NCBI GenBank assembly: GCA_022432975.1
Contig: CM039516.1
Coordinates: 28,536,051 to 28,600,050, forward strand
Source: Begonia masoniana
Lineage: Eukaryota; Streptophyta; Magnoliopsida; Cucurbitales; Begoniaceae
Direction of reading: 5' to 3'
DNA length: 64,000 bases
Shown here: positions 22,119-33,600 of the stretch, piece by piece
How the letters are laid out: each line of letters opens with the position of its first letter
Position numbering within the stretch: position 1 is the first letter of the stretch
Made by a program: the position numbers and the translations under genes
The notes under the pieces: generated by a model
Seen by the model: only the letters and a program-made list of their open reading frames with translations
What the model was told of the DNA's origin: nothing
Database searches by the model: none

Positions 22119-22686
22119 GCTGTAGAATCTGTGTAAAAGTGTAAAGAAAAGGACCTCACCTCTCCCTCACGTGTATACACTCAAATATGGTTCTCGAGCA
22201 CTCGTGTTTACTCACATAGATTTTGGCTTTTACCCTCTAATAAGCTCTCCTACTCTTGCCTTTTACCACTCACTTTCCTCCTCAAAGTTCTTGAGAAAAC
22301 TAAGCAAGGTAAATATCAAAGCAAAACAAATGAAAACCAACATACTTAAAATATAGATTTCTTAGTAAAGACGAAAGCAATGGGGCGCAAAATAAAGGAA
22401 GGAATGGAAGAAATATGGTCACAATAAGATTGATACCACGGAGTGTGAAACAAAAAAAATATTTGATAACAGAATAAAGAAAATTCTTTTTTTCCCTTTT
22501 TTTTCTCTTTTTTTTTGGTCTTTTTTTTTTCTCTTTTTTTGTTTCCTTTTTTTTTCTCTTTTTTTTTATAAACTATCAATGGGAGCAAGAACAAAGCTAT
22601 GAAATTATGGATCAACAACAAAGAGGAAATTGAAATAAAAAGAAAGTAAGCACTAGACGATAAACAAAACCTCAATTGGATGTCTA
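22119..22686 (-). other. copy B leader (5' UTR) with A-rich tract
   Basis: Non-coding stretch between primer site and gag. It holds the 10-bp palindrome GTGTATACAC (22171-22180) beside CACGTG, the conserved block CTCTTGCCTTTTACCACTCA (22253-22272), and T-rich runs broken by C, G and CC at 22487-22570 (A-rich on the coding strand). The open frame at 22346-22675 is a translation of these tracts, not a gene. Confidence 0.8.
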
Positions 22687-22699
22687 GGCTCTAATACCA
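22687..22699 (-). promoter_or_regulatory. primer-binding site of copy B
   Basis: TGGTATTAGAGCC on the minus strand, 2 bp from the LTR, complementary to initiator Met-tRNA with one mismatch. Element C has the exact match (29908-29920). Confidence 0.88.
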
Positions 22700-22701
22700 A
22701 A

Positions 22702-23436
22702 TGATGCAAACCTCAACAAACTTGTTGTGAGACCAAACGTCAATAGATGGAATCAACTTCAGGATCGCCCAATAGTAGTTTCAAAGTTTAGGACTAATGA
22801 CCCCGTGGTTATATGACAACCAGAAACCAATAGTATCAAGAAAGGAATATTGACCCCGTTGCTATGGAAGAGCAAGAAACTAATATTATAAGGGTTGGAA
22901 ATCAAATGGTTGCACTTGAAATTTCCGCAAGTTCTACAAAAGAACAGTTTGGAGGAAATTCTCACAAGATAATTCTCATTCTAGTGTGTCTTACAATGAA
23001 GAACTCCCAAATATTTATAGGCTTACAAGAATAGTCTAGAATAGACATTAAATAGCCTTGAAAACATAAGAAAGAACTTTGCTACTAATATGGACTAGGT
23101 TCAGCCTTCTTTGGAAACCATCAAAACACCCTTTGGCCTTCTCTATGACAATATTAAATGCCTAGTGGATGTCACTTCGAAATTACTCCTTCTAGAGCCT
23201 TCTTTGATGAATTGGTGATCATTTGGGCCTAATCAAACTCCATTTGTATTTGTAACACATTAATAACTTTAAAGCCCATTTCTTCTAGTGGTCTTGGTTC
23301 TTGAAATAAGTTATTTTGGACGTCTTCTTGAAGCTTCTTGGCCCGAGCTCTAGTGATAGGTCCATTTGGTATTTTCAATTCCATTAAGTATTCTTCTTGG
23401 CCCAATTCTTCTTCAATGCCATCCTTGCCCACATCA
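22702..23436 (-). repeat. 5' LTR of copy B (735 bp)
   Basis: Promoter LTR with a TATA-like CTATAAATA on the minus strand at 23012-23020. It begins and ends with the TG...CA termini and abuts ACAGC at 23437-23441. It carries an untranslated copy of the pol tail (23229-23432). Confidence 0.94.
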
Positions 23437-24578
23437 ACAGCTTAACCAGACCAAAACAAAGCAAAGCAATCAACCATCAACAATTCCCAAACAAAGCAAA
23501 GCAATCAACCAACAATGCTTAACCAACAAAGAAGACAACCAAACAACAAACAACAAAATAAATCCTACCGTTCCGTGGTGTAGGCCCGAATGCAAAACAT
23601 AAACATCCTCTACTTAACTAGCGTCCTAGCTCGCTAGGTTTGGCACATCACGTCTCCTATGGCTCGACCTACGACAAATAGTCAAACTTTATTAAAATCA
23701 AACCTACATACACCAATTACTCTCAAACTAGCATAATCCAACAAAAACCTAACTAAACGGGCCACTAATTTGGGTTCGGTAAAAACTGACCCGAAACTTC
23801 AAACGCGCGTAACTTTTGCGTCGGTTATCGGAATCGAACGATTCCAGTGGCCACGTACCCCTCTAATAACCTATTTTAACCTGCCAAAAGGAATTTAAAA
23901 ACAATCGACTCTAGCTAGGTCAAAAACCAGAAAACCCGAATCTGCCCTAAACCTAGAATTTTCCCCTTTTTGGTTTTTCATCAATTCTCACTTAATTGCT
24001 CACTAATCAACCACATATACACTCAATTAACAAAATCTAACCCAAAATCAAGAACTACAAGCAAAAACCCGAAATGCCCTAAAGAGGGCTTCACTGTTTT
24101 ACGCCCAAATCGGGCTAATCACTACCAGGCGATGAAAGCCGGTCCAAGGGTCGGCAATCCCATGCCGGAAACAACCTAAACCGGCCAGTGATCGGAGCTC
24201 AATCGAGCTTGTCACTCCCGGCCTCAAACTGAACCGAAACAGGGCACAAATCGGTCTAACCTGTCGGTTTGTGCGCGGAGACAACCAGAAATCGCACGTC
24301 GCCGTCTTCTGGCCAGAGAACGTCCGAAATTGCCGGCGGTGACCGTCGGAGGGACGTCGCTCGTCTCTCCCTCTCTGTTCTCCACTCCCTTCGAGCTCGG
24401 GTGCTCGACGGAATAGCTTAGGCTATTCTGTTGATTTTACTTTTATTTTATTTTTTATTTAATTTAATTAATAATAATAATAATAACTTTAATAAAACTA
24501 AATTCCCATTATGCCTTTTCAAATTCCAATAAATCTTCTCTCCAATATTCCATAAAAAAAAAATACCCAGGTGTTACA
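23437..24578 (-). mobile_element. outer element, right part
   Basis: The beginning of the outer element on the minus strand. From the right: TGTAACACCTGG, an AT-rich stretch with ATTATT repeats (24430-24560), a stem-loop GAATAGC-TTAG-GCTATTC (24411-24428), then a CpG-rich stretch (24100-24410) and the second 98-bp tandem unit (23442-23539). The AT-rich then CpG-rich start resembles a long LTR promoter. No supported coding region; short open frames here match nothing I know. Confidence 0.7.
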
Positions 24579-27500
24579 GATAACTTAGGTTCTAACAACA
24601 AGTCATGTAACAGTCAACCTCATTAGCTTGATACGATCAGTTCTTTTGGAACAAATCGATTGAAGTGAACTTTCTTATACTTCATCAAACGCATTACTAA
24701 GGGTTAATTATGCGTCCATTAAAGTTATTGAGTCCACAGTACACGTCGTTCTCAGCACTTCAAGTTAAACCTTGAAGGTGAAATGGATAACTTAGTTATG
24801 TAACAGTCAACCTGATTAGCTTGATACGTTCAGTTCTTTTGGAACAAATCGATTGAAGTGAACTTTCGTATACTTCATCAAACGCATTACTAAGGCTTAA
24901 TTATGCGTCCATTAAGGTTATTGGGTCCACAGTACACATCGTTCTCATCACTTCAAGTTAAACCTTGAAGGTGAAATGGATAACTTAGGTTTAAACCACA
25001 AGTCATATAATAGTCAACCTCATTAGCTTGATACGTTCAGTTCTTTTGGAACAAGTCGATTGAAGTAAACTTTCTTATACTTCATCAAACGCATTACTAA
25101 GGCTTAATTACGCGTCCATGAAGTTTATTGGATCCTCAATAAACGTCGTTCTCATGACTTCAAGTTAAACCTTGAAGGTGAAATGGATAATTTAGGTTTT
25201 AACCACAAGTCATGTAACAGTCAACCTCATTAACTTGATACGTTCAGTTCTTTTGGAACAAATCGATTGAAGTGAAATTTCTTATACTTCATCAAACGCA
25301 TTACTAAAACTTAATTACGCGTTCATGAAAGTTATTGGGTCCTCAGTAAACGTCGTTCTCATCACTTCAAGTTAAACCTTGAAGGTGAAATGGATAACTT
25401 CAGTTCTAACCACAAGTCATGTAACAGTCAACCTCATTAGCGTGATACGTTCAGTTCTTTTGGAACAAATCGATTAAAGTGAACTTTCTTATACTTCAAG
25501 TGAACTTTAAGTTAAACCTTGAAGGTGAAATGGATAACTTAGGTTCTAACCACAAGTCATGTAACAGTAAACCTCATTAGCTTGATACGTTCAGTTCTTT
25601 TGGAACAAATCGATTGAAGTGAACTTTCTTAGACTTCATCAAACGCATTACTAAGGCTTAATTACGCATTCATGAAAGTTATTGGGTCCACAGTACAAGT
25701 CGTTCTCATCACTTCAAGTTAAACCTTGAAGGTGAAATGGATAACTTAGGTTCTAACAACAAGTCATGAAACAGTCAACCTCATTAGCTTGATATGTTCA
25801 GTTCTTTTGGAACAAATTGATTGAAGTGAACTTTCTTATACTTCATCAAACGCATTACTAAAGCTTAATTACGCGTTCATGAAAGTTATTGGGTCCTCAG
25901 TACACGTCGTTCTCATCACTTCAAGTTAAACCTTGAAGGTGAAATGGATAACTTAGGTTTTAACCACAAGTCTTGTAACAGTCAACCTCATTAGCTTGAT
26001 ACGTTCAGTTTTTTTGGAACAAATCGATTAAAGTGAACTTTCGTATACTTCATCAAACGCATTACTAAGGCTTAATTACGCGTCCATGATGGTTATTGGG
26101 TCCACAGTACACGCCGTTCTCATCACTTCAAGTTAAACCTTGAAGTTGAAATGGATAACTTATGTTCTAACAACAAATCATGTAACAGTCAACCTCATTA
26201 GCTTGATATGTTTAGTTATTTTGGAACAAATAGATTGAAGTGAACTTTCTTAGACTTCATCAAACGCATTACAAAGGTTGAATTACGCTTTCATGAAGGT
26301 TATTGGGTCCTCAGTACACGTCGTTCTCATCACTTCAAGTTAAACCTTGAAGGTGAAATGGATAACTTAGGTTCTAACCACAAGTCATGTAACAGTCAAC
26401 CGCATTAGCTTGATACGTTCAGTTCTTTTGGAACAAATCGATTGAAGTGAACTTTCTTATACTTCATCAAACGCATTACTAAGGCTTAATTACGCGTCCA
26501 TGAAGGTTATTGGGTCCTCAGTACACGTCGTTCTCATCACTTCAAGTTAAACCTTGAAGGTGAAATGGATAACTTAGGTTCTAACCACAAGTCATGTAAC
26601 AGTCAACCTTTTTAGCTTCATACGTTCAGTTCTTTTGGAACAAATCGATTGAAGTGAACTTTCATATACTTCATCAAACGCATTACTAAGGCCTAATTAC
26701 GCGTCCATGAAGGTTGTTGGGTCCTCAGTACACGTCGTTCTCATGACTTCAAGTTCAACCTTGAAGGTGAAATGGGTAACTTAGTCATGTAACAGTCAAC
26801 CTGATTAGCTTGATACGTTCAGTTCTTTTGGAACAAATCGATTGAAGTGAACTTTCGTATACTTCATCAAACGCATTACTAAGGCTTAATTATGCGTCCA
26901 TTAAAGTTATTGAGTCCACAGTACACGTCGTTCTCAGCACTTCAAGTTAAACCTTGAAGGTGAAATGGATAACTTAGTCATGTAACAGTCAACCTGATTA
27001 GCTTGATACGTTCAGTTCTTTTGGAACAAATCGATTGAAGTGAACTTTCGTATACTTCATCAAACGCATTACTAAGGCTTAATTATGCGTCCATTAAGGT
27101 TATTGGGTCCACAGTACACATCGTTCTCATCATTTCAAGTTAAACCTTGAAGGTGAAATGGATAACTTAGGTTTAAACCACAAGTCATATAATAGTCAAC
27201 CTCATTAGCTTGATACGTTCAGTTCTTTTGGAACAAGTCGATTGAAGTAAACTTTCTTATACTTCATCAAACGCATTACTAAGGCTTAATTACGCGTCCA
27301 TGAAGTTTATTGGATCCTCAATAAACGTCGTTCTCATGACTTCAAGTTAAACCTTGAAGGTGAAATGGATAACTTAGGTTTTAACCACAAGTCATGTAAC
27401 AGTCAACCTCATTAACTTGATACGTTCAGTTCTTTTGGAACAAATCGATTGAAGTGAAATTTCTTATACTTCATCAAACGCATTACTAAAACATAATTAC

Positions 27501-28364
27501 GCGTTCATGAAAGTTATTGGGTCCTCAGTAAACGTCGTTCTCATCACTTCAAGTTAAACCTTAAAGGTGAAATGGATAACTTCAGTTCTAACCACAAGTC
27601 ATGTAACAGTCAACCTCATTAGCTTGATACGTTCAGTTCTTTAGGAACAAATCGATTGAAGTGAACTTTCGTATACTTCATCAAACGCATTACTAAGGCT
27701 TAATTACATGTCCATGAAGGTTATTGGGTCCACAGTACACGTTGTTCTCATCACTTCAAGTTAAACCTTGAAGGTGAAATGGATAACTTAGGTTCTAACC
27801 ACAAGTCATGTAACAGTCAACCTCATTAGCTTGATATGTTCAGTTCTTTTGGAACAAATCGATTGAAGTGAACTTTCTTAGACTTCATCAAACGCATTAC
27901 TAAGGCTTAGTTACGCTTTCATGATGTTATTAGGTCCTTAGTACACGTCGTTCTCATCACTTCAAGTTAAACCTTGAAGGTGAAATGGATAACTTAGGTT
28001 CTAACCACAAGTCATGTAACAGTCAACCTCATTAGCTTGATATGTTCAGTTCTTTTGGAACAAATCGATTGAAGTGAACTTTCTTAGACTTCATCAAACG
28101 CATTACTAAGGCTTAGTTACGCTTTCATGAATGTTATTAGGTCCTTAGTACACGTCGTTCTCATCACTTCAAGTTAAACCTTGAAGGTGAAATGGATAAC
28201 TTAGGTTCTAACCACAAGTCATGTAACAGTCAACCTCATTAGCTTGATACGTTCAGTTCTTTCTGAACAAATCGATTGAAGTGAACTTTCTTATACTTAA
28301 TCAAACGCATTACTAAGGCTTAATTACGCGTCCATGAAGGTTATTGGGTGCTCAGTACACGTCG
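24579..28364 (+). repeat. 207-bp satellite, array III with internal 725-bp duplication
   Basis: About 18 diverged monomers. A block of about 725 bp at 24711-25435 recurs at 26893-27617 (offset 2,182 bp) with the same private variants: TGAGTCCACAG, GTCATATAATAG, GGATCCTCAATAAACG and ATAACTTCAGTTC. Shortened monomers of about 193 bp lacking roughly 14 bp after AACTTAG occur at about 24790, 26778 and 26972. A nearly exact two-monomer tandem with GATATGTTC and TTAGTTACGCTTTC lies at about 27830-28200. One monomer near 25490 is truncated. Confidence 0.93.
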
Positions 28365-28651
28365 TGATGCAAACCTCAACAAACGGGTTGTGCGAAACAA
28401 CGTCAATAGATGGAATCAACTTCAGGATCGCCCAATAGTAGTTTCAAAGTTTAGGACTAATGACCCCGTGGTTATATGACAACCAGAAACCTATAGTATC
28501 AAAAAAGGAATATTGACCCCGTTGCTATGGAAGAGCAAGAAACCAATATTATAAGGGTTGGAAATCAAGTGGTTGCACTTGAAATTTTCGCAAGTTCTAC
28601 AAAAGAACAGTTTGGAGGAAATTTTCACAAGATAATTCTCATCCTAGTGTA

Positions 28652-29323
28652 CCATCTCCTTATGGTACTCCTCAACAGATTTTGAACCCTGTTTAAGGCT
28701 TTGCAATTTTAAGTGTAAATCTCTATAATAATGTGAAGGAACAAACCTTCGTCTCATGACCGCTTTCATGTCTTCCCAATTTTCGATTGGAATTTCTCTA
28801 TTTCTTCGTTTGGTTAGGAGCACTTGGTCCCACCAAGCAATTGCGTAATCAGTGAGAGAAACAGCTGCAAGTTTAACTTTTTTTTCCTCCGAATAGTTAT
28901 GGCAATCAAAAACAAGTTCAACCTTTCGTTCCCATTCAATGTAAACGTCCGGGTCATTTTTACCTTGAAATGATGGCATAGAGAGTTTAATCGCACCTGT
29001 GTTGTTGTCGGTAAAATTTCTTTCTCGGTATTGACGTCTTTGTCTTGGCCTATGATCTCTTTCTCTTCTTATGGAGGCTACTTCGTCAAAATCCTCATAC
29101 TCTTCAGCATATTCGCCCATGGGATTAACTGCAGTAAAGAAGGGTCGTCTAGTTTGTTGTCTTTCTTGGGGTATGGCACCTTGTTGAATTTGATTAATTC
29201 GCTCGTCACTAATCGATCTCGAATCTCTTCAAATTGGACGTTCATCCTCTGGAATTGTTGCTGCATGGCTTGGATGATCAAATTGCTATCCATTGGCGTT
29301 GCTTCACCTTCTCTTTCAGACAT
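28652..29323 (-). pseudogene. element C gag fragment
   Basis: The N-terminus MSEREGEATPMDSNLIIQAM starts at 29323 and is followed by an 8-bp loss and frameshift near 29212. The frame reopens with [20 protein letters not shown] at 29120. The capsid part is better preserved than in copy [55 protein letters not shown], ending [11 protein letters not shown] where it joins the LTR. It keeps codons that are nonsense or missing in copy B, so it is an independent lineage and not a copy of B. Confidence 0.9.
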
Positions 29324-29907
29324 GCTGTAGAATCTGTGTAAAAGTGTAAAGAAAAGGACCTCACCTCTCCCTCACGTGTATACACTCAAATATGGTTCTC
29401 GAGCACTCGTGTTTACTCACATAGATTTTGGCTTTTACCCTCTAATAAGCTCTCTAACTCTTGCCTTTTACCACTCACTTTCCTCCTCAAAGTTCTTGAG
29501 AAAACTAAGCAAGGTAAATATCAAAGATAAACAACTGAAAACCAACACACTTAAAATATAGATTTCTTAGTAAAGACGAAAGCAATGGGGCGCGAAATAA
29601 AGGAAGGAATGGAAGAAATATGGTCACAATTAGATTGATACCACGGAGTGTGAAACAAAAAAAAAATATTTAATAACAGAATAAAGAAAATTCTTATTTT
29701 CCCTCTTTTTTGTCCGTTTTTTTTTTCTTTTTTTTTCTCTTTTTTTGTCCCTTTTTTTTCTTTCTTTTTTTTCCTCTTTTTTTTTTTGATAAACTATCAA
29801 TGGGAGCAAGAACAAAGCTATGAAATTATGGATCAACAACAAAGAGGAAATTGAAATAAAAAGAAAGTAAGCACTAGACGATAAACAAAACCTCAATTGG
29901 ATGTCTA
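29324..29907 (-). other. element C leader with A-rich tract
   Basis: Same structure as the copy B leader: palindrome GTGTATACAC (29376-29385), CTCTTGCCTTTTACCACTCA (29458-29477) and T-rich runs at about 29695-29788 with different run lengths from B. No coding. Confidence 0.8.
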
Positions 29908-29920
29908 GGCTCTGATACCA
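29908..29920 (-). promoter_or_regulatory. primer-binding site of element C
   Basis: TGGTATCAGAGCC on the minus strand, a perfect match to the complement of initiator Met-tRNA, 2 bp from the LTR remnant at 29923. Confidence 0.9.
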
Positions 29921-30104
29921 AATGATGGAAACCTCAACAAACTTGTTGTAAGACCCAACGTCAATAAAAGGAATCAACTTCAGGATCGCCCAATAGTAGT
30001 TTCAAAGTTTAGGACTAATGACCCCGTGGTTATATGACAACCAGAAACCAATAGTATCAAGAAAGGAATATTTACCCCGTTGCAACGGAAGAGCAAGAAC
30101 CAAT

Positions 30105-30608
30105 AGCTTGATACGTTCAGTTCTTTTGGAACAATCGATTGAAGTGAACTTTCTTATACTTCATCAAACGCATTACTAAGGCTTAATTACGCGTCCATGA
30201 AGGTTATTGGGTCCTCAGTACACGTCGTTCTCATAACTTCAAGTTAAACCTTGAAGGTGAATGGATAACTTAGGTTCTAACCACAAGTCATGTAACAGTC
30301 AACCTCATTAGCTTGATACGTTCAGTTCTTTTGGAACAAATCGATTGAAGTGAACTTTCTTATACTTCATCAAACGCATTACTAAGGCTTAATTACGCGT
30401 CCATGAAGGTTATTGGGTCCTCAGTACACGTCGTTCTCATAACTTCAAGTTAAACCTTGAAGGTGAAATGGATAACTTAGGTTCTAACCACAAGTCATGT
30501 AACAGTCAACCTCATTAGCTTGATACGTTCAGTTCTTTTGGAACAAATCGATTGAAGTGAACTTTCTTATACTTCATCAACGCATTACTAAGGCTTAATT
30601 ACGCGTCC
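30105..30608 (+). repeat. satellite block inside an LTR
   Basis: About 2.4 monomers of the clean array-V type, including its typical one-base losses (GAACAATCG, GTGAATGG, CATCAACGC). They replace an LTR middle that is about 479 bp long in copy B. The joins show short shared bases (AATAG/TTAG on the left, GTCC on the right). Surrounding monomers are of the diverged type. Confidence 0.85.
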
Positions 30609-30680
30609 TTTGGTATTTTCAATTCCATTAAGTATTCTTCTTGGCCCAATTCTTCTTCAATGTCATCATTGCCCACATCA

Positions 30681-33600
30681 CTTAGGTTCTAACCACAAGT
30701 CATGTAACAGTCAACCTTTTTAGCTTCATACGTTCAGTTCTTTTGGAACAAATCGATTGAAGTGAACTTTCTTATCCTTCATCAAACGCATTACTAAGGC
30801 TTAATTACGCGTCGATGAAGGTTGTTGGGTCCTCAGTACACGTCGTTCTCATGACTTTAATTTAAACCTTGAAGGTGAAATGGATAACTTAGTTATGCAA
30901 CAGTCAACCTGATTAGATTGATACGTTCAGTTCTTTTGGAACAAATCGATTGAAATGAACTTTCGTATACTTCATCAAACGCATTACTAAGGCTTGATTA
31001 CGCGTTCATGAAGGTTATTGGGTCCACAGTACACGTCGTTCTCATCACTTCAAGTTAAACCTTGAAGGTGAAATGGATAACTTAGGTTCTAACCATAAGT
31101 TATAGAATAGTCAACCTCATTAGCTTGATACGTTCAGTTCTTTTAGAACAAATCGATTGAAGTGAACCTTCTTATACTTCATCAAACGCATTACTAAAGC
31201 TTAATTACGCGTCCATGAATGTTATTGGGTCCTCAGTACAAGTCGTTCTCACCACTTCAAGTTAAACCTTGAAGGTGAAATGGATAACTTAGTTTCTAAC
31301 CACAACTCTTGTAACTGTCAACCTCATTAGCTTGATACGTTCAGTTCTTTTGGAACAAATTGATTGAAGTGAACTTTCTTAGACTTCATCAAACGCATTA
31401 CTAAGGCTTAATTACGCGTTCATGAAGGTTATTGGGTCCTCAGTACACGTCGTTCTCATAACTTCAAGTTAAACCTTGAAGGTGAAATGGATAACTTAGG
31501 TTCTAACCACAAGTCATGTAACAGTCAACCTCATTAGCTTGATACGTTCAATTCTTTTAGAACAAATCGATTGAAGTGAACATTATTATACTTCATCAAA
31601 CGCATTACTAAGGCTGAATTACGCGTCCATGAAGGTTATTGGGTCTTCAGTACACGTCGTTCTCATGACTTCAAGTTAAACATTGAAGGTGAAATGGATA
31701 ACATAGTTTCTAACCACAAGTCATGTAACAGTCAACCTCATTAGCTTGATACGTTTAATTCTTTTGGAACAAATCGATTGAAGGGAACTTTCTTATACTT
31801 CATCAAACGTATTACTAAGGCTTATTTACACGTCCATGAAGGTTATTGGGTCCACAGTACACGTCGTTCTCATAACTTCAAGTTAAACCTTGAAGGTGAA
31901 ATGGATAACTTAGGTTCTAACCACAAGTCATGTAACAGTCAACCTCATTAGCTTGATACGTTCAGTTCTTTTGGAACAAATCGATTGAAGTGAACTTTCT
32001 TATACTTCATCAAACGCATTACTAAGGCTTAATTACGCGTCCATGAAGGTTATTGGGTCCTCAGTACACGTCGTTCTCATAACTTCAAGTTAAACCTTGA
32101 AGGTGAAATGGATAACTTAGGTTCTAACCACAAGTCATGTAACAGTCAACCTCATTAGCTTGATACGTTCAGTTCTTTTTGAACAAATCGATTGAAGTGA
32201 ACTTTCTTATACTTCGTCAAACGCATTACTAAGGCTTATGTACGCGTCCATGAAGGTTATTGGGTGCTCAGTACACGTCGTTCTCATCACTTCAAGTTAA
32301 ACCTTGAAGGTGAAATGGATAACTTAGGTTCTAACCACAAGACATGTAACAGTCAACCTCATTAGCTTGATACGTACAGTTCTTTTGGAAAGAATCGATT
32401 GAAAAGAACTTTCTTATACTTTATCAAACGCATTACCAAGGCTTAATTACGCGTCCATGAAGGTTATTGGGTCAACAATACACGTCGTTCTCATCACTTT
32501 AAGTTAAACCTTGTATTTGAAATGGATAACTTAGGTTCTAACCACAAGTCATGTAATAGTCAACCTCATTAGTTTGATACGTTCAGTTCTTTTGGAACAA
32601 ATCGATTGGAGTGAACTTTCTTATACTTCATCAAACGCATTACTAAGGCTTAATTACGCGTCCATGAAGGTTATTGGGTCCCAGTACACGTCGTTCTAAT
32701 GCACTTCAAGTTAAACCTTGAAGGTGAAATGGATAACTTAGGTTCTAACCACAAGTCATGTAACAGTCAACCTCATTAGCTTGATACGTTCTTTTCTTTT
32801 CGAACAAATCGATTGAAGTGAACTTTCTTATACTGCATCAAACGCAATACTAAGGCTTAATTACGCGTCCATGAAGGTTATTGGGTCTTCAGTACACGTC
32901 GTTCTCATGACTTCAAGTTAAACATTGAAGGTGAAATGGATAACTTAGGTTTCTAACCACAAGTCATCTAACAGTCAACCTCATTAGCTTGATACGTTCA
33001 GTTCTTTGGAACAAATCGATTGAAGTGAACTTTCTTATACTGCATCAAACGCATTACTAAGGCTTAATTACGCGTCCATGATGGTTATTGGGTCTTCAGT
33101 ACCCGTCGTTCTCATAACTTCAAGTTAAACATTGAAGGTGAAATGGATAACTTAGTTTCTAAACCACAAGTCATCTAACAGTCAACCTCATTAGCTTGAT
33201 ACGTTCAGTTCTTTTGGAACAAATCGATTGAAGTGAACTTTCTTATACTTCATCAAATGCATTACTAAGGCTTAATTACGCATCCATGATGGTTATTGGG
33301 TGCTCAGTACACGTCGTTCTCATAACTTAAAGTTAAACCTTGAAGGTGAAATGGATAACTTAGGTTCTAACAAAAAATCATGTAACAGTCAACCTCATTA
33401 GCTTGATACGTTCATTTCTTTTGGAACAAATCGATTGAAGTGAACTTTCTTATACTACATCAAACGCATTACTTAGGGCTTAATTACGCGTCCATGAAGG
33501 TTATTGGGTCTTCAGTACACGTCGTTCTCATGAATTCAAGTTAAACATTGAAGGTGAAATGGATAACATAGTTTCTAACCACAAGTCATGTAACAGTCAA

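Larger units (their letters stand above)
16851..23436 (-). mobile_element. Ty3/gypsy CRM-like LTR retrotransposon, copy B (structurally complete)
   Basis: 6,586 bp on the minus strand, with two 735-bp LTRs (TGATGTGGGC...GTTTGCATCA), 5-bp duplications, a primer site and a purine tract. Order is gag, zinc knuckle, protease, reverse transcriptase, RNase H, integrase. Pol ends inside the 3' LTR. By eye about 10 substitutions separate the LTRs (about 1.4 percent), so it is older than element 1. The element is inactive: there are at least four nonsense codons and several frameshifts. It is a different subfamily from element 1, as the LTRs are unrelated by eye. Confidence 0.96.
15764..24578 (-). mobile_element. 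outer TGTAAC...GTTACA element, copy B, holding the CRM-like element
   Basis: Without the nested insertion and its 5-bp duplication this is about 2.2 kb. On the minus strand it starts TGTAACACCTGGG and ends GGGGCGTTACA, with 5-bp flanks GATAA (right) and GATAC (left of copy A). TG...CA ends with 5-bp duplications fit an LTR retrotransposon. No primer site, gag or pol was found, so it is best read as a long solo LTR or a non-autonomous element. The family is not recognised. Parts: 15764-16850 and 23437-24578. Confidence 0.75.
28365..30680 (-). mobile_element. element C: internally deleted CRM-like remnant of the copy B subfamily
   Basis: From the left: 286 bp of 3' LTR (28365-28650), a direct jump into gag (28652-29323), leader, primer site (29908-29920), 182 bp of 5' LTR (29923-30104), 504 bp of satellite (30105-30608), and the last 72 bp of that LTR (30609-30680, ending CCCACATCA). 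All of pol is missing. Flanks do not match (CGTCG left, CTTAG right), and about 42 bp of satellite is lost between them. It is therefore a rearranged remnant. Confidence 0.88.

Noticed and set aside
22346..22675. Lysine-rich open frame in the copy B leader (similar at 29630-29977)
   Set aside because: It is a translation of T-rich leader tracts whose length changes between copies.
23437..23540. Long target-site duplication of about 100 bp around the nested CRM-like element
   Set aside because: The repeat is a 98-bp tandem pair already in the outer element. The real duplication is the 5-bp ACAGC.
11124..24578. Outer element as a DNA transposon with TIR CTGTAAC/GTTACAG
   Set aside because: The inverted match is only 6-7 bp and would leave a 3-bp duplication. 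TG...CA ends with a 5-bp duplication fit an LTR element better.
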